A DNA stretch of 64,000 bases from Polynucleobacter sp. MG-5-Ahmo-C2 (lineage in GTDB: Bacteria; Pseudomonadota; Gammaproteobacteria; Burkholderiales; Burkholderiaceae). A program made the translations under genes and the position numbers. Each line of letters starts with the position of its first letter. Position 1 is the stretch's first letter. Positions 17,801-26,388 of the stretch are shown here, piece after piece. Under the pieces are notes generated by a model that was not told the DNA's origin, made no database searches, and was given only the letters and a program-made list of their open reading frames with translations. The stretch lies in NCBI RefSeq assembly GCF_018687735.1, contig NZ_CP061304.1:806001-870000 (forward strand). The letters are read 5' to 3'.

Positions 17801-18834
17801 TGCCGCAAACTCCTGATTCGAATCCTACCGATTATATCGATGATGAGGATTTCATCTCCCTGGAGATTCCTTTAGAGATGGCTGGGGAGCGACTCGACAA
17901 GGTATTAGCAGGGTCTTTGCCTGATTATTCCCGTAATCGACTCAAAGCCTGGGTTGAGGCAGGGGCTGTTATGGTGGACGGAAAAGTCACCAAAGCCCGT
18001 TATTTGCTGCATGGTGGTGAAAGTATTAAGCTCTTTCCACAAGAAATGCCGGAGCAATTTGCCTTCAATCCGGAAGATATTCCTTTGGATGTTGTTTATG
18101 AGGACGAATCTATCATCGTGATAAATAAGCAGCCAGGTTTGGTAGTGCATCCAGCCGCCGGAAATTGGTCGGGCACTTTGCTCAATGGACTCTTATTTCG
18201 CTATCCAGAGCTCAAGTCCTTACCTAGGGCTGGGATTGTTCATCGCTTAGATAAAGACACTTCTGGGTTGATGGTGGTAGCTCGCACCGCTCAAGCTCAA
18301 ACTGCTCTAGTAAGGCAGCTACAAGAGAGAACTGTTGGGCGTCGCTATTTATCTTGGGTTTGGGGTGATGCGCCTAGTCAAGGCAAAGTTTTAGCCTCTG
18401 TTGGCAGGGATCAACGCGATCGTCTTCGAATGGCAGCCGGCAGCCCACAGGGTAAGCCTGCAGCGACTGTATTTCGAAGGCTTGCAAAGGGCAGTTTTAA
18501 TGAGTCTCCTCTAGCCTTGCTTGAGTGCCGCCTAGAGACAGGGCGTACGCATCAAATCCGCGTACACCTCGAATCACTTGGCTTTCCATTGCTAGGCGAT
18601 CCGGTTTACCGTAAAAAAACGCCTGGAGTTGCCAAGTCCTTGCCATTTGAGCGCCAGGCTCTACATGCATACGCCCTCAGTTTGCAACATCCCTTATCTC
18701 AGCAATGGATGACTTGGTTTCGCTTGCCGCCGCTTGATTTGATGGACTTATTGCCACAGCTTGGCATGGGCCCCGAGGTGCTGCCAAGGGAAGAGGCTTT
18801 ATTAGCATCCATTCATCATGAGCATCAATCATGA
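17794..18834 (+). CDS. rluD: 23S rRNA pseudouridine synthase RluD
   Basis: 346 residues from a GTG at 17794 preceded by AAAGG. The N-terminal S4 RNA-binding domain is residues about 22-85 (RLDKVLAGSLPDYSRNRLKAWVEAG). The catalytic domain has HRLDKDTSGLMVVA with the essential aspartate. RluD makes pseudouridines 1911, 1915 and 1917 in helix 69 of 23S rRNA. It is divergent from bamD and overlaps pgeF by 4 bp, the common bamD/rluD/pgeF layout of betaproteobacteria. Confidence 0.94.
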   Translation: MALPQTPDSNPTDYIDDEDFISLEIPLEMAGERLDKVLAGSLPDYSRNRLKAWVEAGAVMVDGKVTKARYLLHGGESIKLFPQEMPEQFAFNPEDIPLDVVYEDESIIVINKQPGLVVHPAAGNWSGTLLNGLLFRYPELKSLPRAGIVHRLDKDTSGLMVVARTAQAQTALVRQLQERTVGRRYLSWVWGDAPSQGKVLASVGRDQRDRLRMAAGSPQGKPAATVFRRLAKGSFNESPLALLECRLETGRTHQIRVHLESLGFPLLGDPVYRKKTPGVAKSLPFERQALHAYALSLQHPLSQQWMTWFRLPPLDLMDLLPQLGMGPEVLPREEALLASIHHEHQS

Positions 18835-19592
18835 GCTTTATTTTGCCTAAATGGTCAGCCCCACAATGTGTTCATTCATTGCAAACAACAAGGCAGGACG
18901 GCATTAGCAATCCACCTTATGAAAGCCTCAATCTTGGGGATCATGTTGGAGATCAATACCCAAGAGTTCTAGCAAATCGTCAAATTCTGAGAAAGCATCT
19001 ACCGACAGAGCCTATATGGCTTAAACAAACACACGGTGTTCAGGTGAGTACGCCTGCTAGTCGCGCCCTAGTGATTGCTAAGCCATTCGAGGCCGATGCT
19101 GCCGTAACAAATATTCCAAACGAGGTATTGGCTATTTTGACGGCTGATTGCTTACCGGTCCTACTTTCTACTACTAATGGTTCTGTTATTGGCGCCGCCC
19201 ATGCAGGGTGGCGTGGCTTATGCGATGGCATTTTGGAAAACACAGTAAGCGAAATGCTCAAGCTTGTAGATCTTCCTAGGGCAGCAGAGTTGGTCGCCTG
19301 GATGGGACCAGCAATTGGTGCAGAATCCTTTGAAGTTGGCCAGGATGTATTGGAACGTTTTCAGGAAACGGGGATGCATGACATCCAGCAGTGTTTTTTA
19401 CCTATTCCCCATAAGCCTGGAAAGTATTTTGCTGACATTTATCAGTTAGCACGAGATCGACTCACGGCTATTGGCTTGAAATCCATCTTTGGCGGTGATA
19501 TGTGTACCGTGAAAAATGAAGCACAATTTTTCTCCTATCGTCGTGATGGAGTAACGGGTCGATCTGCATCCCTCATTTGGATTTCCAAATAA
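18831..19592 (+). CDS. pgeF: Peptidoglycan editing factor PgeF (YfiH/DUF152 family)
   Basis: 253 residues of the multicopper-polyphenol-oxidase-like laccase family (DUF152), now known to hydrolyse aberrant L-Ser-containing peptidoglycan precursors. Metal-site motifs are visible: KQTHGVQV, LTADCLPVLL, AAHAGWRGL and the final SYRRDGVTGR. ATG overlaps the rluD stop (ATGA), so it is coupled to rluD. The older label polyphenol oxidase should not be taken as function. Confidence 0.93.
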   Translation: MSFILPKWSAPQCVHSLQTTRQDGISNPPYESLNLGDHVGDQYPRVLANRQILRKHLPTEPIWLKQTHGVQVSTPASRALVIAKPFEADAAVTNIPNEVLAILTADCLPVLLSTTNGSVIGAAHAGWRGLCDGILENTVSEMLKLVDLPRAAELVAWMGPAIGAESFEVGQDVLERFQETGMHDIQQCFLPIPHKPGKYFADIYQLARDRLTAIGLKSIFGGDMCTVKNEAQFFSYRRDGVTGRSASLIWISK

Positions 19593-19703
19593 CGTTGATT
19601 GTGTGCGGGTAAACACTAGCCCATTTCTGCGGCTAGGGTTATTGCGTATAACTTTATAAGCAGTATAGACCGAGAATGATCCTAATTAATTGAAGAGACT
19701 ACT

Positions 19704-21335
19704 ATGTTTGCAGGCATGAATACCGGGGCCACCCCATCATTGGCGCCGCACCATATGGCGATGATTCCTCCAGAGCGCTTGGCGGAAATTCAAAAGGAAT
19801 ACTTCGCCGAGTTAGCACATATTGCGACTAATCCCGAAGCCATTGAGGTAAAGGATCGTCGCTTTGCTGGTAAAGCTTGGCATTCATCTTGGAGCAAGGT
19901 GATTGCTGCAACCTATTTGTTGAACTCAAAACATCTGATGTCTTTAGCCAATGCAGTGGATACAGATGAAAAGACTAGACAGAAGATTCTGTTTACGACC
20001 GAGCAAATGATCGATGCGCTCTCGCCATCGAACTTCATTGCGACTAATCCAGAGGTGCTAGAAAATATTATCAGTACCCAGGGCCAATCGATTCAAAAAG
20101 GGATCGTAAATTTGCTGGGCGACATGAAGAAGGGCAAAGTTTCTCAAACGGATGAGAGCGCTTTTGAGGTTGGAAAGAATATTGCAACAACAGAGGGTCA
20201 CGTTGTCTTTCGTAATGAATTATTTGAATTAATCCAATACACGCCGCTGACGGAAACTGTTTTTGAACGCCCTTATTTAATGGTGCCTCCATGCATTAAT
20301 AAATATTACATTTTGGATTTGCAGCCCGATAACTCCGTTGTGCGCCATATGGTTGCTCAAGGACATACCGTCTTCCTCGTTTCCTGGAAAAACCCAGATG
20401 CCGCTATGGCGGAGGTGAGCTGGGATGATTACGTTGGAAAAGGTGTCATTAAAGCGATTGAGGTTGTAAAAGATATTGGCAATACCAAGCAGATCAATAT
20501 CCTAGGATTTTGTGTTGGCGGTACCCTAACGTCTTCAGCCTTAGCAGTTCTTGCGGCACGCGATGAGCACCCAGCAGCTAGCCTAACTTTATTTACAACC
20601 TTATTGGATTTCACCAATACGGGCGTTTTAGATGTCTTTATTGATGAAGGCATGGTGGAGTTACGCGAGAACACCATCGGCGGCAAGAATGGCAAGTGCG
20701 GAATGATGTCTGGTTTAGATCTAGGGAACACTTTTTCCTTCTTGCGTCCTAACGATTTAGTTTGGAACTATGTAGTTGAAAACTATCTCAAAGGCAATTC
20801 TCCGCCCCCATTTGATTTGCTCTATTGGAATGGTGATTCAACCAACTTGCCAGGCAATATGTATTGCTGGTACTTACGTCATACCTATTTGCAGAATGAT
20901 TTAGTTAAGCCTGGCAAGCTTAAGATTTGTGGTGAGAAAGTTGATTTAGGCAAGATTAAGTGCCCAGCCTATTTATATGCTTCTCAAGAGGACCATATTG
21001 TTCCTTGGCAATCTGCTTATGAATCAACGCATATCCTGAAAGGGAAAAATCGTTTTGTTCTTGGCGCCTCTGGTCATATTGCTGGTGTGATAAATCCGCC
21101 AGCAAAAAATAAGCGTTATTACTTTGAAAATAACAAGATTGCAGCTACTGCAGATGAATGGCTTAAAGGCGCAAAGCAACTACCCGGAAGCTGGTGGCCG
21201 AATTACACCAAATGGCTTGAGCAATTTGGCGGAGAAAAAAAACCAGCAAGCAAAACATTTGGTAATGCCAAGTACAAAAAAATGGATGCTGCACCTGGGG
21301 TGTATGTAAAAGAAAAGGCAGTTCAAGCGGCTTAA
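19704..21335 (+). CDS. phaC: Class I polyhydroxyalkanoate synthase PhaC
   Basis: 543 residues, a little shorter than the roughly 590 of Cupriavidus because of a short N-terminus. The lipase-like box is GFCVGG with catalytic C270; the other triad members are D430 (EDHIVPW) and H458 (GHIAGVINPP). It polymerises (R)-3-hydroxybutyryl-CoA on the surface of cytoplasmic granules. phaB follows after 41 bp and phaR after that. The 111 bp upstream contain a weak 6-bp hairpin (19616-19636) and no strong promoter match. Confidence 0.96.
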   Translation: MFAGMNTGATPSLAPHHMAMIPPERLAEIQKEYFAELAHIATNPEAIEVKDRRFAGKAWHSSWSKVIAATYLLNSKHLMSLANAVDTDEKTRQKILFTTEQMIDALSPSNFIATNPEVLENIISTQGQSIQKGIVNLLGDMKKGKVSQTDESAFEVGKNIATTEGHVVFRNELFELIQYTPLTETVFERPYLMVPPCINKYYILDLQPDNSVVRHMVAQGHTVFLVSWKNPDAAMAEVSWDDYVGKGVIKAIEVVKDIGNTKQINILGFCVGGTLTSSALAVLAARDEHPAASLTLFTTLLDFTNTGVLDVFIDEGMVELRENTIGGKNGKCGMMSGLDLGNTFSFLRPNDLVWNYVVENYLKGNSPPPFDLLYWNGDSTNLPGNMYCWYLRHTYLQNDLVKPGKLKICGEKVDLGKIKCPAYLYASQEDHIVPWQSAYESTHILKGKNRFVLGASGHIAGVINPPAKNKRYYFENNKIAATADEWLKGAKQLPGSWWPNYTKWLEQFGGEKKPASKTFGNAKYKKMDAAPGVYVKEKAVQAA

Positions 21336-21376
21336 GCGCCGTAAAAATTCATGAAGGTTTTTTAAGGGGGAAATCA

Positions 21377-22117
21377 ATGTCTCAAAAAGTCGCGTACGTA
21401 ACTGGTGGTATGGGCGGTATTGGTACTGCTATTTGCCAACGTTTAGCAAAAGATGGATTTAAGGTGATCGCTGGTTGCGGTCCAAATTCACCGCGTAAAG
21501 ATCGATGGATTGCTGAGCAGAAGGCTTTGGGTTATGACTTTATTGCCTCCGAAGGTAATGTCTCTGATTGGGACAGTACTGTTGCTGCTTTCGAGAAGGT
21601 AAAGGCTGAAGTGGGCCGCGTCGACGTATTGGTAAACAATGCCGGCATTACGCGCGACAGCGTATTCCGCAAGATGACCCCTGATGCATGGAAGGCTGTG
21701 ATTGATACCAACTTAAATTCGCTTTTTAACGTTACCAAACAAGTGATCGATGGCATGGTTGAAAACAATTGGGGTCGTGTGATCAATATTTCTTCTGTCA
21801 ATGGTCAAAAAGGTCAGTTTGGTCAGGCGAACTATTCAACTGCTAAGGCAGGTTTACATGGTTTCACAATGGCCCTGGCACAAGAGGTTGCCACTAAAGG
21901 CGTTACTGTGAACACCGTTTCTCCAGGTTACATTGGTACCGATATGGTTAAAGCCATCCGCGAAGATGTTCTTGAGAAGATTGTTGCTGGTATTCCTGTG
22001 AAGCGTTTAGGTACTCCTGAAGAAATTGCTTCCATTTGCTGCTGGATTGCTTCTGATGATGGTGGCTATGCAACTGGTGCAGACTTCTCATTAAACGGCG
22101 GCATTCACACTGGCTAA
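21377..22117 (+). CDS. phaB: Acetoacetyl-CoA reductase PhaB
   Basis: 246 residues, a short-chain dehydrogenase with TGGMGGIG nucleotide-binding motif (about residues 9-16), NNAG, an active-site serine in ISSVNG and the YSTAK catalytic tyrosine/lysine pair. It reduces acetoacetyl-CoA to (R)-3-hydroxybutyryl-CoA with NADPH for PhaC. Start ATG follows AAGGGGG. The ACP reductase FabG is the alternative, but position after phaC and the ITRDSVFRKM segment favour PhaB. Confidence 0.95.
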   Translation: MSQKVAYVTGGMGGIGTAICQRLAKDGFKVIAGCGPNSPRKDRWIAEQKALGYDFIASEGNVSDWDSTVAAFEKVKAEVGRVDVLVNNAGITRDSVFRKMTPDAWKAVIDTNLNSLFNVTKQVIDGMVENNWGRVINISSVNGQKGQFGQANYSTAKAGLHGFTMALAQEVATKGVTVNTVSPGYIGTDMVKAIREDVLEKIVAGIPVKRLGTPEEIASICCWIASDDGGYATGADFSLNGGIHTG

Positions 22118-22119
22118 TA

Positions 22120-22130
22120 CTGCAGTGCAG
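22120..22130. promoter_or_regulatory. Candidate PhaR operator (CTGC-N3-GCAG)
   Basis: CTGCAGTGCAG at 22120-22130 fits the symmetrical CTGC-N3/4-GCAG type of site described for PhaR repressors. It lies in a TGC-rich stretch (further TGC/GCA triplets through about 22215) about 105 bp before the phaR ATG. PhaR is known to repress phaR and phasin genes, so autoregulation is likely here (inference). Confidence 0.5.
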
Positions 22131-22234
22131 CATTTCTGCACAATGATTTGGTCGCAACATTGCTTATTTACCTTTGCATCAAACTAGAGATAAACTAGGC
22201 TAATGTTGCGTTGCAGTATTCAGTAAGGAAAAAA

Positions 22235-22795
22235 ATGGTTACCCGAACAAAGCGAGCTGGTGAAGACCGCCTCATTAAGAAATACCCCAATCGTCGTCTC
22301 TACGATACCCAAACCAGCACCTATGTCACCTTGTCTGACATTAAGGGGTTGGTCATGGGAAATGAAGTTTTCAAAGTGATTGATGCAAAGACGGATGAAG
22401 ATCTGACTCGCAATATTTTGTTGCAAATTATTCTGGAAGAAGAGGCTGGTGGTGCTCCAGTGTTCTCCTCTCAAATGCTTTCACAAATCATTCGCTTCTA
22501 TGGCAACTCGATGCAAGGTTTGATGGGTAATTATCTTGAAAAGACAATGCAGTCTTTCGTGGATATTCACAATAAATTAGGTGATCAGACCAAAGGCTTA
22601 GGCGCTGGTAGTACGCCTGAAGCTTGGTCGCAAATGATGAATCTTCAAAACCCCCTCATGCAAGGCTTGATGGGGAATTACATGGAGCAGAGCAAAGATT
22701 TATTTGTAAAAATGCAAGAGCAATTACAGGGCTCACAAAACCTATTTGGTAATTTTGCGTTTACACCACAACCTACTAAAAACCAAAAAGAATAG
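22235..22795 (+). CDS. phaR: Polyhydroxyalkanoate synthesis repressor PhaR
   Basis: 186 residues from the ATG at 22235 (TAAGGA just upstream); an upstream TTG at 22211 in frame is less likely. The N-terminal PHB/PHA accumulation regulator DNA-binding domain is [26 protein letters not shown], followed by the PHB_acc repeat region ([25 protein letters not shown]), which binds granules. A Met/Gln-rich tail repeats [12 protein letters not shown]. PhaR represses phasin and its own gene until PHA granules sequester it. Confidence 0.95.
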   Translation: MVTRTKRAGEDRLIKKYPNRRLYDTQTSTYVTLSDIKGLVMGNEVFKVIDAKTDEDLTRNILLQIILEEEAGGAPVFSSQMLSQIIRFYGNSMQGLMGNYLEKTMQSFVDIHNKLGDQTKGLGAGSTPEAWSQMMNLQNPLMQGLMGNYMEQSKDLFVKMQEQLQGSQNLFGNFAFTPQPTKNQKE

Positions 22796-22797
22796 TT

Positions 22798-24156
22798 GTG
22801 GCTGGGAAAATTGGTTTTGTATCCTTAGGCTGCCCTAAGGCGCTCGTTGATTCTGAGCTGATTCTCACGCAATTGAGTGCCGAAGGGTATGAGACGGCAA
22901 AGGATTATTCAGGTGCTGACTTAGTGGTTGTGAATACCTGCGGATTTATCGACTCTGCGGTAGAAGAAAGTCTTGCTGCGATTGGTGAGGCGCTTGCTGA
23001 AAACGGCAAAGTGATTGTCACTGGATGCTTGGGTGCCAAAAAGAATGCTGACGGTAGCGATCTTATACAAAGCATCCATCCTAAAGTGCTTGCAGTGACT
23101 GGGCCACATGCTACCGATGAAGTGATGCAGGCAATTCATTTGCACCTGCCAAAACCACACGACCCATTTACAGACTTAGTTCCTCCAGCGGGTGTCAAGC
23201 TGACACCAAAACATTATGCTTATCTAAAGATATCTGAGGGCTGTAATCACCGTTGCACTTTCTGCATCATTCCTAGTCTTCGTGGGGATTTGGTATCAAG
23301 ACCTATTGGCGAGGTATTGCTGGAAGCTAAGCGTTTATTTGAATCTGGTGTGAAAGAGTTATTGGTTGTCTCTCAGGATACGAGTGCTTATGGCGTTGAT
23401 ATTCAATACCGCACAGGTTTTTGGGATGGCAAGCCAGTAAAGACTCGGATGTTTGATTTAGTAAACGCCTTAAATCAGATTGCCCGCGAACATCAAGCAT
23501 GGGTACGGCTGCATTACGTTTATCCTTACCCGCATGTTGATGACATCTTGCCTCTGATGGCAGAGTTTTCTGAGCATGGCTATGGTGTATTGCCTTATCT
23601 TGACATTCCTTTGCAGCATGCACATCCTGATGTTCTGAAAAGAATGAAGCGACCTGCTAGCGGAGAGAAAAATTTAGAACGCATCTTAGCTTGGCGGGCT
23701 GCTTGTCCTGATTTGGTTATTCGCAGTACTTTTATTGCAGGATTCCCGGGTGAAACTGAAGCAGAATTTGAGTACTTGCTCAATTTCTTGGATGAGGCAC
23801 AAATTGATCGCGCAGGATGTTTTGCGTATTCACCTGTCGAGGGTGCAACCGCAAATCAATTGGATAGTCCAGTTCCCGACGCAGTTCGAGAGGATCGCCG
23901 TGCGCGTTTCATGGCAAAAGCAGAAGAAATCTCCATTAAGCGTCTTGCCAATAAAATAGGAAAAAGGGTTCAGGTCCTGATTGACCGTGTTGACGAATCT
24001 GGTGGAATTGGCAGAACCATTGGGGATGCCCCTGAAATTGATGGTCTGGTGAGGGTTTTGCCGCCGACTAAGCCCTCAAAGCGCTATCGCACAGGCGAAA
24101 TCATTCGTGCAACGGTTATTAGCTCCCAAGGGCATGACCTAATAGCGGAAACTTGA
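22798..24156 (+). CDS. rimO: Ribosomal protein S12 methylthiotransferase RimO
   Basis: 452 residues from a GTG only 2 bases after the phaR stop codon. The N-terminal UPF0004 domain begins [17 protein letters not shown]. The radical SAM cluster motif is CNHRCTFC (C149, C153, C156), and a C-terminal TRAM domain ends the protein. RimO adds a methylthio group to Asp-88 of S12. No ribosome site separate from the phaR stop is seen, so translation may be coupled to phaR. MiaB is excluded by the [12 protein letters not shown] and PSLRG motifs. Confidence 0.95.
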   Translation: MAGKIGFVSLGCPKALVDSELILTQLSAEGYETAKDYSGADLVVVNTCGFIDSAVEESLAAIGEALAENGKVIVTGCLGAKKNADGSDLIQSIHPKVLAVTGPHATDEVMQAIHLHLPKPHDPFTDLVPPAGVKLTPKHYAYLKISEGCNHRCTFCIIPSLRGDLVSRPIGEVLLEAKRLFESGVKELLVVSQDTSAYGVDIQYRTGFWDGKPVKTRMFDLVNALNQIAREHQAWVRLHYVYPYPHVDDILPLMAEFSEHGYGVLPYLDIPLQHAHPDVLKRMKRPASGEKNLERILAWRAACPDLVIRSTFIAGFPGETEAEFEYLLNFLDEAQIDRAGCFAYSPVEGATANQLDSPVPDAVREDRRARFMAKAEEISIKRLANKIGKRVQVLIDRVDESGGIGRTIGDAPEIDGLVRVLPPTKPSKRYRTGEIIRATVISSQGHDLIAET

Positions 24157-24236
24157 CGATTGCTATAAAAATAATGTTTGCGTCATTCATTTAGTACAAA
24201 TTCAGCCCAATTTTGGGCTCGTCTAAGGGGATTTTT

Positions 24237-25421
24237 ATGAGTCGTGATGTCGTTGTCTTAAGTGCAGTACGTTCCGCTATTGGCGCCTTCAATGGCTCCC
24301 TCAGTAGCTTTGAGCCTTCCGAGCTCGGCGGTATTGTGATGAAAGAAGCAGTTGCCCGCTCTGGTGTAGACCCCGCCTTGATCAATTATGTAACTGTTGG
24401 AAACACCATCCCAACGGATAGTCGTTACGCTTACGTTGCTCGCGTTGCCGCGATTCAAGCTGGTTTGCCAATGGAATCTGTAGCCATGGCCTTGAACCGT
24501 TTATGTAGCTCTGGCCTACAGGCAATTGTGACTACTGCGCAGCAAATCATGTTGGGTGACTGCGATTACGGTGTTGGCGGTGGTGTTGAAGTCATGTCGC
24601 GCGGTATGTATGGTTCGCCAGCGATGCGCAGTGGTGCTCGTATGGGTGATACCAAAATGCTTGACTTGATGGTTGCTGTATTGACCGATCCATTTGGCGT
24701 TGGTCATATGGGTGTTACTGCAGAGAACCTCGTTGAAAAATGGAAGCTGACTCGTGAAGAGCAAGACGCATTGGCAGTGGAATCACACCGTCGTGCTGCT
24801 AACGCAATTAAAGAAGGTCGCTTCAAATCCCAAATTGTTCCAATTACCATTAAGTCTCGCAAGGGCGATGTCGTATTTGATACTGACGAACATTGCAAAC
24901 CAGATACCACTATGGAAACTCTGGGCAAGATGAAAGCTGTATTTAAGAAAGAGGGTGGCTCTGTTACTGCAGGTAACGCCTCTGGTATTAACGATGGTGC
25001 AGCGTTCTTTGTATTGGCTGATGCAGAAACTGCCAAGAAGGCTGGTCATAAGCCAATCGCACGTTTAGTGTCCTATGCGGTGGCTGGTGTTCCGAACCAT
25101 ATCATGGGCGAAGGTCCAATACCCGCAACTAAGCTTGCTCTTGAGCGTGCTGGCCTCAAGTTAGATCAAATGGATGTGATTGAATCCAACGAAGCATTTG
25201 CTGCGCAAGCCTTGGCAGTGACTAAAGGTCTTGGTTTAGATCCAGCCAAAACGAACGTGAACGGTGGTGCGATTGCTTTGGGTCACCCTATTGGTTGCTC
25301 TGGCGCTGCTATTGCCACTAAAGCCATCCATGAATTGCAACGTGTTCAAGGTAAATATGCTTTGGTAACGATGTGTATTGGCGGCGGTCAAGGTATTGCT
25401 ACTATTTTTGAGCGTCTGTAA
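24237..25421 (+). CDS. Acetyl-CoA acetyltransferase / beta-ketothiolase
   Basis: 394 residues from the ATG at 24237, after AAGGGG. The thiolase active-site residues are visible: nucleophile C90 in LCSSGLQAI, GHPIGCSGA and the final CIGGGQGIA. As PHA synthase and reductase lie just upstream, condensation of two acetyl-CoA to acetoacetyl-CoA is a likely role (PhaA/BktB). The sequence start MSRDVVVLSAVRSAIGAFNGSL is BktB-like, and BktB enzymes also make 3-ketovaleryl-CoA from propionyl-CoA, which would link to the propionyl-CoA genes. A role in fatty-acid degradation cannot be excluded. Confidence 0.93.
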   Translation: MSRDVVVLSAVRSAIGAFNGSLSSFEPSELGGIVMKEAVARSGVDPALINYVTVGNTIPTDSRYAYVARVAAIQAGLPMESVAMALNRLCSSGLQAIVTTAQQIMLGDCDYGVGGGVEVMSRGMYGSPAMRSGARMGDTKMLDLMVAVLTDPFGVGHMGVTAENLVEKWKLTREEQDALAVESHRRAANAIKEGRFKSQIVPITIKSRKGDVVFDTDEHCKPDTTMETLGKMKAVFKKEGGSVTAGNASGINDGAAFFVLADAETAKKAGHKPIARLVSYAVAGVPNHIMGEGPIPATKLALERAGLKLDQMDVIESNEAFAAQALAVTKGLGLDPAKTNVNGGAIALGHPIGCSGAAIATKAIHELQRVQGKYALVTMCIGGGQGIATIFERL

Positions 25422-25477
25422 TAAAAGCTGGGGTAAAGACTCAGAACGATTTGCGATTGATCTCTTTGGTTAAATGC

Positions 25478-26365
25478 TCAAGAGATCAGTAGTAAAGCAG
25501 CATCCAAGCCGACTCGGTCAAAAGCCGCGTCGGCTTTTTCTTTGACGACTGGTTTTGCTTTATAGGCAACACTAATGCCTGAGCCATTCATCATGATGAG
25601 GTCATTTGCGCCATCACCCATCGTGATTGCATTTACTTTAGCGCATCCCAACAAGCGACAAGCTTCATCGAGATAGGCTGCCTTAGCAGCGCCATCGACA
25701 ATATCGCCAAGCACTTTGCCCGTCAACTTGCCACCGATGATTTCTAAGGTATTGGCTTGTGATTGCTTAAAGCCGAGTTGTTCGCGAAGTTTTTCTGTAA
25801 AAAAGGTGAAGCCACCAGATACTAAAAGAGTGTAAAGACCGCGTGCACTTGCTCCTGCCAACAGTTCTTGGGCACCAGGATTTGGCTGCAAGCGTTCTCG
25901 ATAAACTGCTTCTAGCGAGTCAACGGACACTCCTTCTAGTAGGGCAACACGACGCCGCAAGCTTTCTTTAAAGTCTTTAATCTCACCACGCATCGTTGCT
26001 TCGGTAATTTGTGCAACTGCAGATTTTTTTCCGCTAAAGTCGGCAATCTCATCAATACATTCAATGTTGATTAACGTTGAATCCATATCCATCGCCAGCA
26101 CTTTGATGTCAGCAGGCTTGAGCTCGGGATTTAAGAAGCAGAGGTCGCTATTAAATTTTGCTGCAATGGAGCGCAGATGTTCCCTTTGGGCAATATCTAA
26201 TAATTGATTCAATTCCCAACGCTCAGAATGGTAGGTGCCATTGGAGATTTGTCCGACTATCGAATCTACGGACACTCCATATTGATTGGCTTGCTTCTGA
26301 AGTTCAAAGACTAGCTTTTCGGAGATTGGCTCTTTAGAGAGGGCAACAAGAGTTTGCTTGGACAT
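25478..26365 (-). CDS. serB: Phosphoserine phosphatase
   Basis: 295 residues of the HAD superfamily. The catalytic motif I is DMDST (D93 as nucleophile, D95 as acid/base), followed by the ECIDEIAD cap, the SGGFT motif II and GDGANDLIMM motif IV. The N-terminal 85 residues form an ACT-like regulatory region. It performs the last step of serine synthesis. A 9-bp inverted repeat at 25458-25466/25480-25488 overlaps its 3' end, between it and the convergent thiolase, but lacks a T tract. Confidence 0.95.
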   Translation of the reverse strand: MSKQTLVALSKEPISEKLVFELQKQANQYGVSVDSIVGQISNGTYHSERWELNQLLDIAQREHLRSIAAKFNSDLCFLNPELKPADIKVLAMDMDSTLINIECIDEIADFSGKKSAVAQITEATMRGEIKDFKESLRRRVALLEGVSVDSLEAVYRERLQPNPGAQELLAGASARGLYTLLVSGGFTFFTEKLREQLGFKQSQANTLEIIGGKLTGKVLGDIVDGAAKAAYLDEACRLLGCAKVNAITMGDGANDLIMMNGSGISVAYKAKPVVKEKADAAFDRVGLDAALLLIS

Positions 26366-26388
26366 AACTTAATAATAAAGGCGAATGA

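Noticed and set aside
19616..19636. CTAGCC/GGCTAG hairpin between pgeF and phaC as a terminator
   Set aside because: 6-bp stem without a T tract; it may be chance.
24204..24219. Hairpin AGCCCA/TGGGCT just before the thiolase gene
   Set aside because: The stem is 6 bp and is followed by CGTCTAAG, not a T tract, so a terminator for rimO or a riboswitch is not supported.
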